NCBI GenBank assembly: GCA_043806135.1
Contig: JAZDHG010000086.1
Coordinates: forward strand, 1 to 35,162
Direction of reading: 5' to 3'
DNA from: JAGLQQ01 sp043806135
GTDB lineage: Bacteria; Omnitrophota; Gorgyraeia; B26-G9
Length of the DNA stretch: 35,162 nt
Below are positions 6,451 through 13,818 of this stretch, in pieces. Positions within the stretch are counted from its first letter, which is position 1. The number at the start of each line of letters is the position of its first letter. The notes beneath the pieces are model-generated. The model was not told the DNA's origin. It did not search any database and saw only the letters and a list, made by a program, of their open reading frames with translations. Position numbers and translations under genes: made by a program.

Positions 6451-7961
6451 AAAAGCCACTTGTATATTTGACGCTCAGCTTTATGCTGGGAATTGTATTT
6501 TCTTTATATCTAAACATTCCTGCAGTGGGATTACTTATAAGCCTTTTTGCCTCAGCTGCAGGGGGGTATTTTTTTCTGAATAGGGCAAAGGTATTTTTCC
6601 TGCATGTGCTGGCCGGATTTTTTCTGATGGGTGCTGTTTTATTCAGTCTTTACAGAATACTGCCGGAAGATCATATAAAAAACTATACAACTTCAATTGG
6701 GCAGAGAGTTGTATTAAAGGGAACCGTGATCACGGAACCTGTGTATAAAAAGAACAAAAGTGTTTTCGTAATAAATGCCGAATATCTTAAACTTTTTGAG
6801 TCTACAGTCAAGGTCAGCGGCAAGGTGCTTGTTTGGTGTTTCAAAAACAACCAGATTAATATAAATGAGCAGATAATTGCGCAGGGGAAACTCTATAAAC
6901 CCTACCCATTCAACAGCGCCAGAAAAATGAATTACCGTGATTATCTTATGCAAAAGGGTATTTATTCGCAGTTGAGTATCTCGGGTGATTCAATATTAGT
7001 AACAGTGAAAAAACGTCACAGTAATGTTTTGAATCAAGCCATGCAAGCGCTAAAGAGAAAAACAGGGAGGATGGTTGATGAAAATCTTTCAGCTTCTGCC
7101 TCCGGTATTATAAGGGCAATGATCCTGGGCGACAGGAGCCGGGTTCCGGATACCTTTAATAAGGAATTACAGCGCTCAGGAACGGTGCATGTGCTTGCAG
7201 TATCCGGACTTCATACGGGGTTCGTTATAATTTTTGCGTTAGTGTTTTTAAAAATGTTTTCGCTGCATTACCGGCTTGGGTATATATTAATAATTGTGCT
7301 CCTTGGTTTTTACTGCTGGTTTACGGGAAACTGTATTTCGGTGCTTAGGGCAACCATAATGGGCAGTGTTTTTCTGCTGGGTGAGGTTATCAACCGTGAA
7401 TATGATCCGCTTAGTGCCTTGAGCCTTAGTGCGCTTATTATTCTTTGGATTAATCCTGCCGATCTTTTTGATGCCGGATTTCAATTATCTTTTTTAAGTG
7501 TGCTTTCAATCTTTATTTTATCCGCCAGAATAATTAAAATATTTCCTGAAAAGTATAAAAATGCGAAAGTACTTCGTGTTTTGGTGCAGGGGATTAGTGT
7601 CTCGCTTGGTGCATGGATAGGTACAGCAGGGATAGTCGCTTATTATTTTAATATTTTCACGCCTGTGTCAGTACTAGCAAATTTGATTATCATTCCGTTG
7701 CTTTTCCTAATCATTTTAAGCGCGTTATTGTTTATTTTTCTAGGGATGTTTGTCCCTGCGTTTGCTCCTGTTTTAGCTCTAAACTGTGAATTTTTTGTTG
7801 TTCTGATGTATAAGGTCAATTCTTTGCTCATAGCTATCCCGGGGGCTTATGTAATCCTTCCGGATATAGCTCTTGGGCACGTGTTTTTATATTATTGTGT
7901 TTTGCTTTTATTCTGTATGCGCAGCCGGCTAAAAGCTGCTGTTAATGCTTTGCAGAGCTAA
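6447..7961 (+). CDS. comEC: ComEC/Rec2 competence channel, lacking the C-terminal metallo-beta-lactamase domain
   Basis: Inner-membrane channel for single-stranded DNA uptake during natural transformation. The N-terminal part has several membrane segments and a soluble DUF4131/OB-like region (about 80-175). The Competence domain follows, with its hallmark ILGDRSRVPDTFNKELQRSG and HVLAVSGLHTGFV, and then about seven further membrane helices. The protein stops at 504 aa after the membrane domain. Classical ComEC of about 750-800 aa adds a metallo-beta-lactamase-like nuclease domain that is absent here and not found in the following 230 bp. It is coupled to comEA by a 4-bp overlap. Confidence 0.92.
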   Translation: MKKPLVYLTLSFMLGIVFSLYLNIPAVGLLISLFASAAGGYFFLNRAKVFFLHVLAGFFLMGAVLFSLYRILPEDHIKNYTTSIGQRVVLKGTVITEPVYKKNKSVFVINAEYLKLFESTVKVSGKVLVWCFKNNQININEQIIAQGKLYKPYPFNSARKMNYRDYLMQKGIYSQLSISGDSILVTVKKRHSNVLNQAMQALKRKTGRMVDENLSASASGIIRAMILGDRSRVPDTFNKELQRSGTVHVLAVSGLHTGFVIIFALVFLKMFSLHYRLGYILIIVLLGFYCWFTGNCISVLRATIMGSVFLLGEVINREYDPLSALSLSALIILWINPADLFDAGFQLSFLSVLSIFILSARIIKIFPEKYKNAKVLRVLVQGISVSLGAWIGTAGIVAYYFNIFTPVSVLANLIIIPLLFLIILSALLFIFLGMFVPAFAPVLALNCEFFVVLMYKVNSLLIAIPGAYVILPDIALGHVFLYYCVLLLFCMRSRLKAAVNALQS

Positions 7962-8130
7962 TAAAAAAAATACATGATTGAGTTGGTTGATAGCTTACGG
8001 CTCCCGCCATAAAGCACGGCGGATAGGTATAGCTGATAGCTGAGAAAAGCGAATTCAGCTGCAGTTTTTTTGCATAATACGCGATACGTAATACACACGA
8101 CATAATACTGTTTTTTTAGTCTTGGATTAT

Positions 8131-8159
8131 TTGACATCCATAGAGTATTGATATATAAT
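8131..8159 (+). promoter_or_regulatory. Perfect-consensus sigma70 promoter upstream of gmhB
   Basis: TTGACA (8131-8136), 17 bp, TATAAT (8154-8159): both hexamers match consensus exactly. Expected start is near 8166, giving a 30-nt leader with AAGGAG at 8175-8180. It probably drives the whole run to leuB, since the following genes overlap or lie within about 65 bp of each other. Confidence 0.88.
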
Positions 8160-8196
8160 CTTATTTTTGAGATTAAGGAGATAAAAGAGATAATTT

Positions 8197-8793
8197 ATGG
8201 AAAAAGTAATTTTTTTAGACAGAGATGGGGTAATCAACAAAGACAGCAAGGATTATGTGCGCTCCTGGGCTGAGTTTGATTTTCTGCCCAATGTTTTTGT
8301 TGCTTTGCGCAGACTGACAGAACTTGGCTATAAAATAATAATAATCTCAAACCAGGCCGGGATCGCTAAGGGGCTTTATACCGAAGCAAGTCTAGCCGAA
8401 ATGACGGAAAAAATGCTGGAAAGGATCAGGCGAAACAGCGCTTCCATTTATGCCGTGCATTACTGTCAGCATCGAGATGAGGACAATTGCTTATGCCGAA
8501 AGCCGAAAACCGGGCTTTTTAAACAGGCTCTTTTAGGCAAGTCCGTGGATTTAAAGGAAACTTTTTATATCGGAGACAGTCAAAGAGATATTGAATCGGG
8601 TAAGAACCTTGGATGCAAAACTATCCTTGTTCTCAGCGGCCATACTAAAACAGAAACTGATGTGGCTAATTTTAAATTCAGGCCGGATTTTGTGGCAGTG
8701 GATTTGCTTGATGCGGTTGAATCTGTGATTGATAAAAAAGAAGAGTCAAAGAGAGGGATGGGAAAAACATGGCCATTATCGGAAAATTCATAG
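8197..8793 (+). CDS. gmhB: D-glycero-beta-D-manno-heptose-1,7-bisphosphate 7-phosphatase
   Basis: HAD-superfamily phosphatase that removes the 7-phosphate from heptose 1,7-bisphosphate in ADP-heptose synthesis for the LPS inner core (cytoplasm). The catalytic DxD is D8/D10 in FLDRDGVINKDS, motif II is IIISNQAGIAKG, and the acidic motif IV is YIGDSQRDIESG. The GmhB-specific zinc loop is C90-x-H92 ... C98-x-C100 followed by RKPKTGLF. At 198 aa it is normal size. AAGGAG lies 16 nt before the ATG, a rather long spacing. Its 3' end overlaps the next gene by 25 bp. It is the first gene behind the consensus promoter and indicates an outer membrane with heptose-containing LPS. Confidence 0.93.
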   Translation: MEKVIFLDRDGVINKDSKDYVRSWAEFDFLPNVFVALRRLTELGYKIIIISNQAGIAKGLYTEASLAEMTEKMLERIRRNSASIYAVHYCQHRDEDNCLCRKPKTGLFKQALLGKSVDLKETFYIGDSQRDIESGKNLGCKTILVLSGHTKTETDVANFKFRPDFVAVDLLDAVESVIDKKEESKRGMGKTWPLSENS

Positions 8794-9350
8794 CAAATTT
8801 TTGTGCTTTATTTCTGGCGATTAATATTATAGGGCATTTGATCGCGTATTTATCAATATCTGCCCAGCTGCAGTCCAATCAGGGAAGAAAGATACTGCTT
8901 AAATCTATTAATTTTATATTTCTTGTTTCGATCAGTTTCATGTTTATTTGCTGGCTTATTTTTGCCTTGACAGGTATCAGCCCTGCGGATTTGCAGATTG
9001 CCGCAGGGGTATTGTTGTTTAGTTTTTCGATTTATGCGCTTTTGAATAAAGAAGAGGAAATTTCTCCTGCAAAAAGCTCGACGTTATTTCCTGCGGCTGC
9101 ACAATTGATAATTACTCCGGTATTTTTGGTAATGCTCCTGGTCTTGATGAGCCTGAATGGTTTTATAATCACCTTACTTTCTTTGTTAATTAATTTAATT
9201 TTAGTGGTCTATCTCTTGGTAAACAGTCAAAATGTGATTGGATTGCTTGAGCACAGCGGTGTGAAAATTATATCCAGAGTTGTTAATATGCTGATTTGTG
9301 CATATGCGGTTATGTTGATCAGACAGGCAATAATAACTCTGTTGAACTAA
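8769..9350 (+). CDS. MarC-like integral membrane protein
   Basis: 193-aa polytopic membrane protein with about six hydrophobic helices. Although diverged, it follows the MarC/UPF0056 pattern: a helix followed by FALTGISPADLQIAAGVLLF (compare the family GIS-AFRIAGGILLF), a short charged loop KEEEISPAKSS, then FPAAAQLIITPVFLV in place of the family PLAxPLLAGPGAI. It ends with a helix resembling the usual MGLILxAIAVQMI (SRVVNMLICAYAVMLIRQAI). The role of MarC proteins is unsettled. It begins inside gmhB (25-bp overlap), so it is surely co-translated. The reduced match to the central signature could mean a changed substrate. Confidence 0.65.
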   Translation: MAIIGKFIANFCALFLAINIIGHLIAYLSISAQLQSNQGRKILLKSINFIFLVSISFMFICWLIFALTGISPADLQIAAGVLLFSFSIYALLNKEEEISPAKSSTLFPAAAQLIITPVFLVMLLVLMSLNGFIITLLSLLINLILVVYLLVNSQNVIGLLEHSGVKIISRVVNMLICAYAVMLIRQAIITLLN

Positions 9351-9387
9351 AAAGGCTGCCTGAATATGAAAAAAAAGTGAGGTAAAA

Positions 9388-9795
9388 ATGGAAAAAAAAA
9401 GAGTAGTGCTTACATTTCCTCATGAATTGCTGGACAAACCGATTACCTATCATTTGATAAAAGATTATGACCTTATAGTAAATCTGCTGCGAGTTAAAAT
9501 TACTCCTAAAGAAGAAGGGGTGATGGTTATAGAAATTGAAGGTGACGAGGATAAGCTTGAAGAGGGGATTGCTTATCTTAAGAAGACGGGCGTAGCTATA
9601 GAGTCGCTTATCGAAGATATAAAGTGGGATGAGAAAAAATGTACTCATTGCACGGAATGTGTAACAGTTTGTCCGACTAATGCTTTTATTGTTGAACGGC
9701 AGCTCATGAAAATAATCTTTGATAAAGATAAGTGCATTGCATGCGGATTATGTGTTGCGATTTGTCCGTACCGGGCGATGGAGATAGTTATTTAA
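9388..9795 (+). CDS. NIL-domain ferredoxin, 2x[4Fe-4S]
   Basis: 135-aa two-domain protein. Residues 1-75 match the NIL domain (a ferredoxin-fold ligand-binding module also found at the end of methionine ABC transporters). Residues 84-130 carry two [4Fe-4S] motifs: C85/C88/C91/C95 and C116/C119/C122/C126, each with the classic final CP. NIL-ferredoxins of this form are known to partner DUF39 proteins in sulfide-dependent homocysteine synthesis in methanogens and several anaerobes. The DUF39 gene is not in this window, so that role is only a possibility here. GAGG precedes the ATG at about 7 nt. It lies in the gmhB-leuB run, 37 bp after the MarC-like gene and 14 bp before the GNAT gene. Confidence 0.88.
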   Translation: MEKKRVVLTFPHELLDKPITYHLIKDYDLIVNLLRVKITPKEEGVMVIEIEGDEDKLEEGIAYLKKTGVAIESLIEDIKWDEKKCTHCTECVTVCPTNAFIVERQLMKIIFDKDKCIACGLCVAICPYRAMEIVI

Positions 9796-9809
9796 AAGGG
9801 TCTGATTAA

Positions 9810-10262
9810 ATGGCGATAAGAAAGACGAATATTCTTGATGCAAAGGCGATACAGTCTTTAATTAATGAAAGCGCTAAATCACAGGAGGTCCTGCCGCGTT
9901 CCATAAATGATATTTATGAGCATATCAGGGACTTCTTTGTTTTTTCTAAAGAGGAAAAGATCATCGGATGCTGTGCACTGCATATTTCCTGGGAAGATCT
10001 GGCTGAGATCAGATCTCTGGTTGTTAAAACGGACAGCCGCGGTGAGGGTATTGGCCGGGAGCTTATTACAGCTTGTATGAAAGAGGCGCGTGATTTAAAC
10101 ATAAAGAAGTTGTTTTTATTAACCCGAAAACCCGATTTTTTTAAAAAGTTCGGTTTCGGAGAAATTGAAAAGTCATTGCTTCCGCATAAGATCTGGAGTG
10201 ATTGCACATCATGTGTGCTTTTTCCTGATTGTAATGAAATCGCGATGATAAGAGACGTGTGA
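9810..10262 (+). CDS. GNAT acetyltransferase of the short N-acetylglutamate synthase type
   Basis: 150-aa GNAT-fold enzyme. The acetyl-CoA binding loop is RGEGIGREL (77-85), preceded by the beta strand LAEIRSLVVKTDS. The later FFKKFGFGEIEKSLLPHKIW and DCTSCVLFPDCNEIAM are typical of short stand-alone N-acetylglutamate synthases, which make N-acetyl-L-glutamate for arginine synthesis. C132, C135 and C141 form the conserved cysteine set of that group. No other arg gene is present, but the next genes are amino-acid biosynthetic. The arginine role is inferred by family resemblance; acetyltransferase fold is certain. Confidence 0.78.
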   Translation: MAIRKTNILDAKAIQSLINESAKSQEVLPRSINDIYEHIRDFFVFSKEEKIIGCCALHISWEDLAEIRSLVVKTDSRGEGIGRELITACMKEARDLNIKKLFLLTRKPDFFKKFGFGEIEKSLLPHKIWSDCTSCVLFPDCNEIAMIRDV

Positions 10263-10304
10263 AAATCAGCAGATGCTAAATGTGTTTGGTTGCAAGGAGG
10301 AATA

Positions 10305-11612
10305 ATGGGATATACGATCACAGAAAAAATCTTCAGTGCGCATGTAAAAGGCAAAAAAGTTAAGGCTGATGAATTTGTTTACGCTAAAGTCGACTTGGCT
10401 TTGGGCAATGATGTTACAGCGCCTATTGCTATTGATCAGTTTAAAAAAATCGGATCAGGAAAAGTCTTTGACAGAAAAAAGGTTGTGCTTGTGCCGGATC
10501 ATTTTATTCCGGCTAAGGATATCAAAAGTGCTGAGCAGGCAAAAATTTTGCGTGAATTTGCCAGAGAGCAGAATATTGTCCATTATTATGAGGTGGGCAG
10601 GATGGGTATTGAGCATGCGCTTCTGCCGGAACTAGGTATTATCGAGCCCGGTTCGCTTATCATCGGCGCTGATTCACATACCTGTACCTATGGAGCTCTG
10701 GGGGCTTTTGCCACAGGGGTTGGGTCTACGGATCTGGCTGCGGCCTGGGCTACAGGATTCTGCTGGTTTAAGGTGCCTAAAACAATTAAGTTTGTTTATC
10801 AAGGGAAATTAAAAAAATGGGTTTGCGGCAAGGACCTTATACTTTACACTATTGGCAAGATCGGGGTTGACGGTGCTCTTTATAAAGCAATGGAGTTTAC
10901 TGGTCAGACAATAAATTCAATGAGCATGGATGAGCGCATGACTATGGCTAATATGGCTATTGAGGCAGGTGGAAAGTCCGGGATAATCGCTCCTGATGAA
11001 AAAACTTTTGAATATTTGAAAACTGTCAATGCAAAGCGCTATAAGGGTAAATCGGGACATAAACAGCTGATCAGCGATATAAAAGACTGGAAAAGTTTTT
11101 ACAGCGACTCAGATGCTGAATATGAGACTGTTATTGAGATCAATGTCTCTGATCTTGAGCCGCAGGTAGCATTGCCGCACTTGCCGAGCAACACCAAAGC
11201 TGTCAGCAAAGTTAAAAAGATGCGGGTTGATCAGGTTGTGATCGGTTCTTGCACTAACGGCAGGATATCTGATCTTAGGATTGCGGCTAAAATATTAAAA
11301 GGCAAAAAAGTACACCCTAAAGTTAGGTGTATTATTTTCCCGGCGACACAGGCGATTTATCTAGAGGCTTTGAAAGAAGGATTGCTGGAGATATTTGTTA
11401 ATGCCGATGCTGTTGTGTCTACTCCTACCTGCGGGCCTTGTCTTGGCGGGCACATGGGAATCCTAGCTGAGGGAGAGCGCGCAGTGGCCACAACCAATAG
11501 AAATTTTGTGGGAAGAATGGGGCACAAAAACAGTGAAGTGGTTTTAAGTTCTCCGGCGGTTGCCGCTGCGAGTGCAATAACAGGATATATAAGCCATCCT
11601 GATGCAGTATAG
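10305..11612 (+). CDS. leuC: 3-isopropylmalate dehydratase / homoaconitase family, large subunit
   Basis: Aconitase-family [4Fe-4S] hydrolyase subunit. The three cluster cysteines are visible: C316 in GSCTNGR, then C376 and C379 in PTCGPCLGG. The N-terminal part shows VPDHFIPAKD and the substrate loop GADSHTCTYGALGAFATGVGS. The length (435 aa) and separate small subunit fit the short, archaeal-type LeuC/HacA group rather than the longer E. coli type. ATG 10305 is preferred over an in-frame TTG at 10290, because AAGGAGG (10294-10300) lies between them. The partner leuD follows after 63 bp, part of which is a tandem AAAAGTTAAAAGT spacer word. Reaction: isomerisation of 2- to 3-isopropylmalate, or an analogous homocitrate or methylmalate step. 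Confidence 0.9.
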   Translation: MGYTITEKIFSAHVKGKKVKADEFVYAKVDLALGNDVTAPIAIDQFKKIGSGKVFDRKKVVLVPDHFIPAKDIKSAEQAKILREFAREQNIVHYYEVGRMGIEHALLPELGIIEPGSLIIGADSHTCTYGALGAFATGVGSTDLAAAWATGFCWFKVPKTIKFVYQGKLKKWVCGKDLILYTIGKIGVDGALYKAMEFTGQTINSMSMDERMTMANMAIEAGGKSGIIAPDEKTFEYLKTVNAKRYKGKSGHKQLISDIKDWKSFYSDSDAEYETVIEINVSDLEPQVALPHLPSNTKAVSKVKKMRVDQVVIGSCTNGRISDLRIAAKILKGKKVHPKVRCIIFPATQAIYLEALKEGLLEIFVNADAVVSTPTCGPCLGGHMGILAEGERAVATTNRNFVGRMGHKNSEVVLSSPAVAAASAITGYISHPDAV

Positions 11613-11675
11613 CATCAAGTAAAAAGTTAAAAGTAAAAAGTTAAAAGGGAAATCGCAAAAAAGAGGAATAGTTTG

Positions 11676-12182
11676 ATGAGAATTAAAGGAAAAGCCTGGA
11701 AATTCGGTGATAATATCAATACGGATGAGATCATCGCCGCAAGATATCTGAATACCTTTGATGCCAAGGAACTGGGAAACCACTGTATGGAGGATATAGA
11801 TAAAGAATTTCCGAGAAAAATAAGTCAGGGGGATATTATAGTTGCCGGGAAGAATTTCGGCTGCGGATCATCTAGAGAACATGCTCCGATCGCAATCAAA
11901 GGATGCGGGATCTCCTGCGTTATTGCGGAAAGTTTTGCCAGAATTTTCTACCGCAATGCGATTAATATAGGGCTGCCGATACTTATCAGCCGGGATGCTC
12001 CCCAGAATATCAAAGAAAATAATATGATTGAAATAAATGCTCATGAGGGTATTATTTATGATTTGACACAGGGAAAAACTTATTCCACCGATAAATTTGC
12101 CGATTTCATGCAGGAGATAGTAAATTCCGGAGGACTGTTGAATTGGATTAGAAAGAAAGGACTAACAAAAGATGAAAGTTGA
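11676..12182 (+). CDS. leuD: 3-isopropylmalate dehydratase / homoaconitase family, small subunit
   Basis: 168-aa swivelling-domain partner of LeuC. Signature residues: WKFGDNINTDEIIAARYL near the start and GKNFGCGSSREHAPIAIKG around 54-72, the loop that contacts substrate. IAESFARIFYRNAINIGLP follows. ATG 11676 is chosen over the overlapping TTG at 11673, with AGAGGA about 7 nt upstream. The 3' end overlaps the next small gene by 11 bp. As with the large subunit, the sequence fits the short archaeal-type pair whose members act on isopropylmalate, homoaconitate or citramalate-derived substrates. Confidence 0.9.
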   Translation: MRIKGKAWKFGDNINTDEIIAARYLNTFDAKELGNHCMEDIDKEFPRKISQGDIIVAGKNFGCGSSREHAPIAIKGCGISCVIAESFARIFYRNAINIGLPILISRDAPQNIKENNMIEINAHEGIIYDLTQGKTYSTDKFADFMQEIVNSGGLLNWIRKKGLTKDES

Positions 12183-12420
12183 GCAGACTGAAATAAAAGT
12201 TGTGATTTTTACGCAAAACAGTCGAGTGGAGGGTAAGCTTCATTTGCCGTCAGGCGGCAGATTGACTGATTATCTGGCTTTAGCAGAAAGAAAGTTCATA
12301 CCGATCACAGATTCAAAAATATTCCTTATACCTACTAATGAGCTTATTTACAGTGTACCGTTTTTGAGTTTGAATAAACATTTTATTATTTATATATTTC
12401 CGAAAGATGAAACCCAGTAG
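12172..12420 (+). CDS. Small conserved-looking protein of unknown function (DUF6812-like)
   Basis: 82-aa soluble protein beginning 11 bp inside leuD and ending 26 bp before the dehydrogenase gene, so it is embedded in the amino-acid operon. It predicts as mostly beta strand: VVIFTQNSRVEGKLHLP, then RLTDYLALAERKFIPITD, SKIFLIPTNELIYSVP and a final HFIIYIFP. The pattern of a strand pair, LTDYL...KFIPITD and a closing hydrophobic strand resembles short DUF6812-type proteins, but I cannot confirm the family. No catalytic residues or metal motif are obvious. The overlap and intact frame between two enzyme genes argue that it is real. Confidence 0.7.
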   Translation: MKVEQTEIKVVIFTQNSRVEGKLHLPSGGRLTDYLALAERKFIPITDSKIFLIPTNELIYSVPFLSLNKHFIIYIFPKDETQ

Positions 12421-12446
12421 AAGAGAGAATAAAGGAGAATTTCAAG

Positions 12447-13499
12447 ATGCATAATATAGCTATAATACCAGGTGACGGAACAGGTCCTGAGGTTGTGGCA
12501 GAGGGATTAAAGGTTCTTGAAGCTGTAAGTAAAATGTATAACTTTAAGTACAAAACAAAAACTTTTGATTGCGGCGGTGAGCGTTATCTTAAGACCAAGC
12601 AAACGATAAGCGATACTGAAATAGAGAAGCTTAAGACTTTTGATGCTATTTATCTCGGAGCGATCGGACATCCTGATGTAAAACCGGGAATCCTTGAAAA
12701 AGGTATTCTTTTGAAAACCAGATTTGCTCTTGACCAGTACATAAATCTGCGTCCGGTAACTCTTTATAATAAAGACTTCTGTCCTTTAAAGGACAAAAAA
12801 GAGGACGATGTTAACTTTGTAGTCGTAAGAGAAAATTCTGAAGGTTTATATAAGGGAATGGGGGAGTTCCAGAATAAAGGCACAGCTGATGAGGTTGCTA
12901 TACAGACATCATACAATACCAGAAAAGGTGTTGAGCGCTGTATAAGATATGCTTTTGAATATACCAGAAAACGTAATAAGAAAAAAAAACTGACGCTTTG
13001 CGGAAAAACCAATGTTTTGACCTATGCCTTTGATCTATGGCAGAGGGTTTTTGATGAAGTAGCTGTTGAGTATACGGATATTGCAACTGACTATGCCCAT
13101 GTGGATGCTACAACAATGTGGTTTGTTAAAAATCCGGAATGGTTTGATGTAATAGTAACCGACAACATGTTCGGAGATATTATTACTGACTTAGGCGCTA
13201 TGGTTCAGGGCGGCATGGGTATTGCCGCAGGAGGTAATATAAATCCTAAAGGTGTGTCCATGTTTGAACCGATCGGAGGTTCAGCGCCGAAATATACGGG
13301 AAAAAATGTAATTAATCCTCTGGCAGCGGTTTGTGCTCTGGCTATGCTTCTTGAAAATATAAAGGAAGAAAAAGCAGCCCGGGCAGTTGAAACAGCGGTG
13401 ATTAATATTGTAAAAACTAAATTAAAGAGTCTGGGAGCGGGAAAGATGGGGTATTCTACTACTGAGGTTGGTGATCTGGTAATAGATAACCTTAAGTAG
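12447..13499 (+). CDS. Isocitrate/isopropylmalate dehydrogenase family (LeuB-like)
   Basis: 350-aa NAD(P)-dependent beta-hydroxyacid oxidative decarboxylase. Visible motifs: IPGDGTGPEVV at the N terminus, the arginine-bearing TRFALDQYINLRPV, VRENSEGLYKGMG around R128, the Lys/Thr stretch GKTNVL, and the metal-binding VTDNMFGDIITDLGAMVQGG. The substrate loop reads REN-SEG, as in isocitrate, homoisocitrate, tartrate and archaeal-type isopropylmalate dehydrogenases, and differs from the classical LeuB RELTGG. It follows leuCD, so 3-isopropylmalate is the likeliest substrate, but homoisocitrate or methylmalate cannot be excluded. AAAGGAG precedes the ATG. It is the last gene of the run, with a GGGTCTG/CAGACCC hairpin immediately after the stop. 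Confidence 0.88.
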   Translation: MHNIAIIPGDGTGPEVVAEGLKVLEAVSKMYNFKYKTKTFDCGGERYLKTKQTISDTEIEKLKTFDAIYLGAIGHPDVKPGILEKGILLKTRFALDQYINLRPVTLYNKDFCPLKDKKEDDVNFVVVRENSEGLYKGMGEFQNKGTADEVAIQTSYNTRKGVERCIRYAFEYTRKRNKKKKLTLCGKTNVLTYAFDLWQRVFDEVAVEYTDIATDYAHVDATTMWFVKNPEWFDVIVTDNMFGDIITDLGAMVQGGMGIAAGGNINPKGVSMFEPIGGSAPKYTGKNVINPLAAVCALAMLLENIKEEKAARAVETAVINIVKTKLKSLGAGKMGYSTTEVGDLVIDNLK

Positions 13500-13525
13500 G
13501 GTCTGCGGAAAAACTCATCAGACCC
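13499..13525 (+). terminator. Possible weak terminator after the leuB-like gene
   Basis: GGGTCTG (13499-13505) pairs with CAGACCC (13519-13525) around a 13-nt loop, starting on the last base of the stop codon. There is no T run afterwards, so it may be an RNA-stabilising hairpin rather than an intrinsic terminator. Confidence 0.35.
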
Positions 13526-13818
13526 TGATTACTGAGATTGAAGACAAGCTCACACAGATTAATAATAACGGAAAAATCATTGTAATCATTTTAAAATCTG
13601 TGTGATCAAGGTTTGCTGAGAAATGTATTTCTGTTAAAAAGCGCAAGGTTTTAACACTTTTATTCAAATATCGTGCGCTTTTGGGCTTATTATTATAAGG
13701 ACTTATGTTTAAATCATGTACGATAGATAAGAGCACGGCTGCATTTTCCAGTGAACCTTAAGTGAGGGATTTTGACGTTTAAACTTATATAAATTAATCT
13801 GAGGGAGAATTAAATTTA
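13500..13818. other. Noncoding spacer before asd with two further inverted repeats
   Basis: No gene is seen. After the hairpin at 13499-13525 there is a perfect 11-bp inverted repeat TCACACAGATT/AATCTGTGTGA (13550-13560 with 13595-13605). A 9-bp pair AAAAGCGCA/TGCGCTTTT (13637-13645 with 13674-13682) follows; its 3' arm ends in TTTT and may be a terminator. TTGACG near 13775 is a possible -35 for asd, but the spaced -10 is poor. GAGGGAG precedes the asd ATG. Confidence 0.6.

Noticed and set aside
10290..10304. Upstream in-frame TTG start for leuC
   Set aside because: The AAGGAGG ribosome-binding site lies between this TTG and the ATG at 10305, so the ATG must be used.
13771..13797. Promoter for asd (TTGACG near 13775)
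   Set aside because: At the 16-18 bp spacing no recognisable -10 hexamer follows; TATATA is too close.
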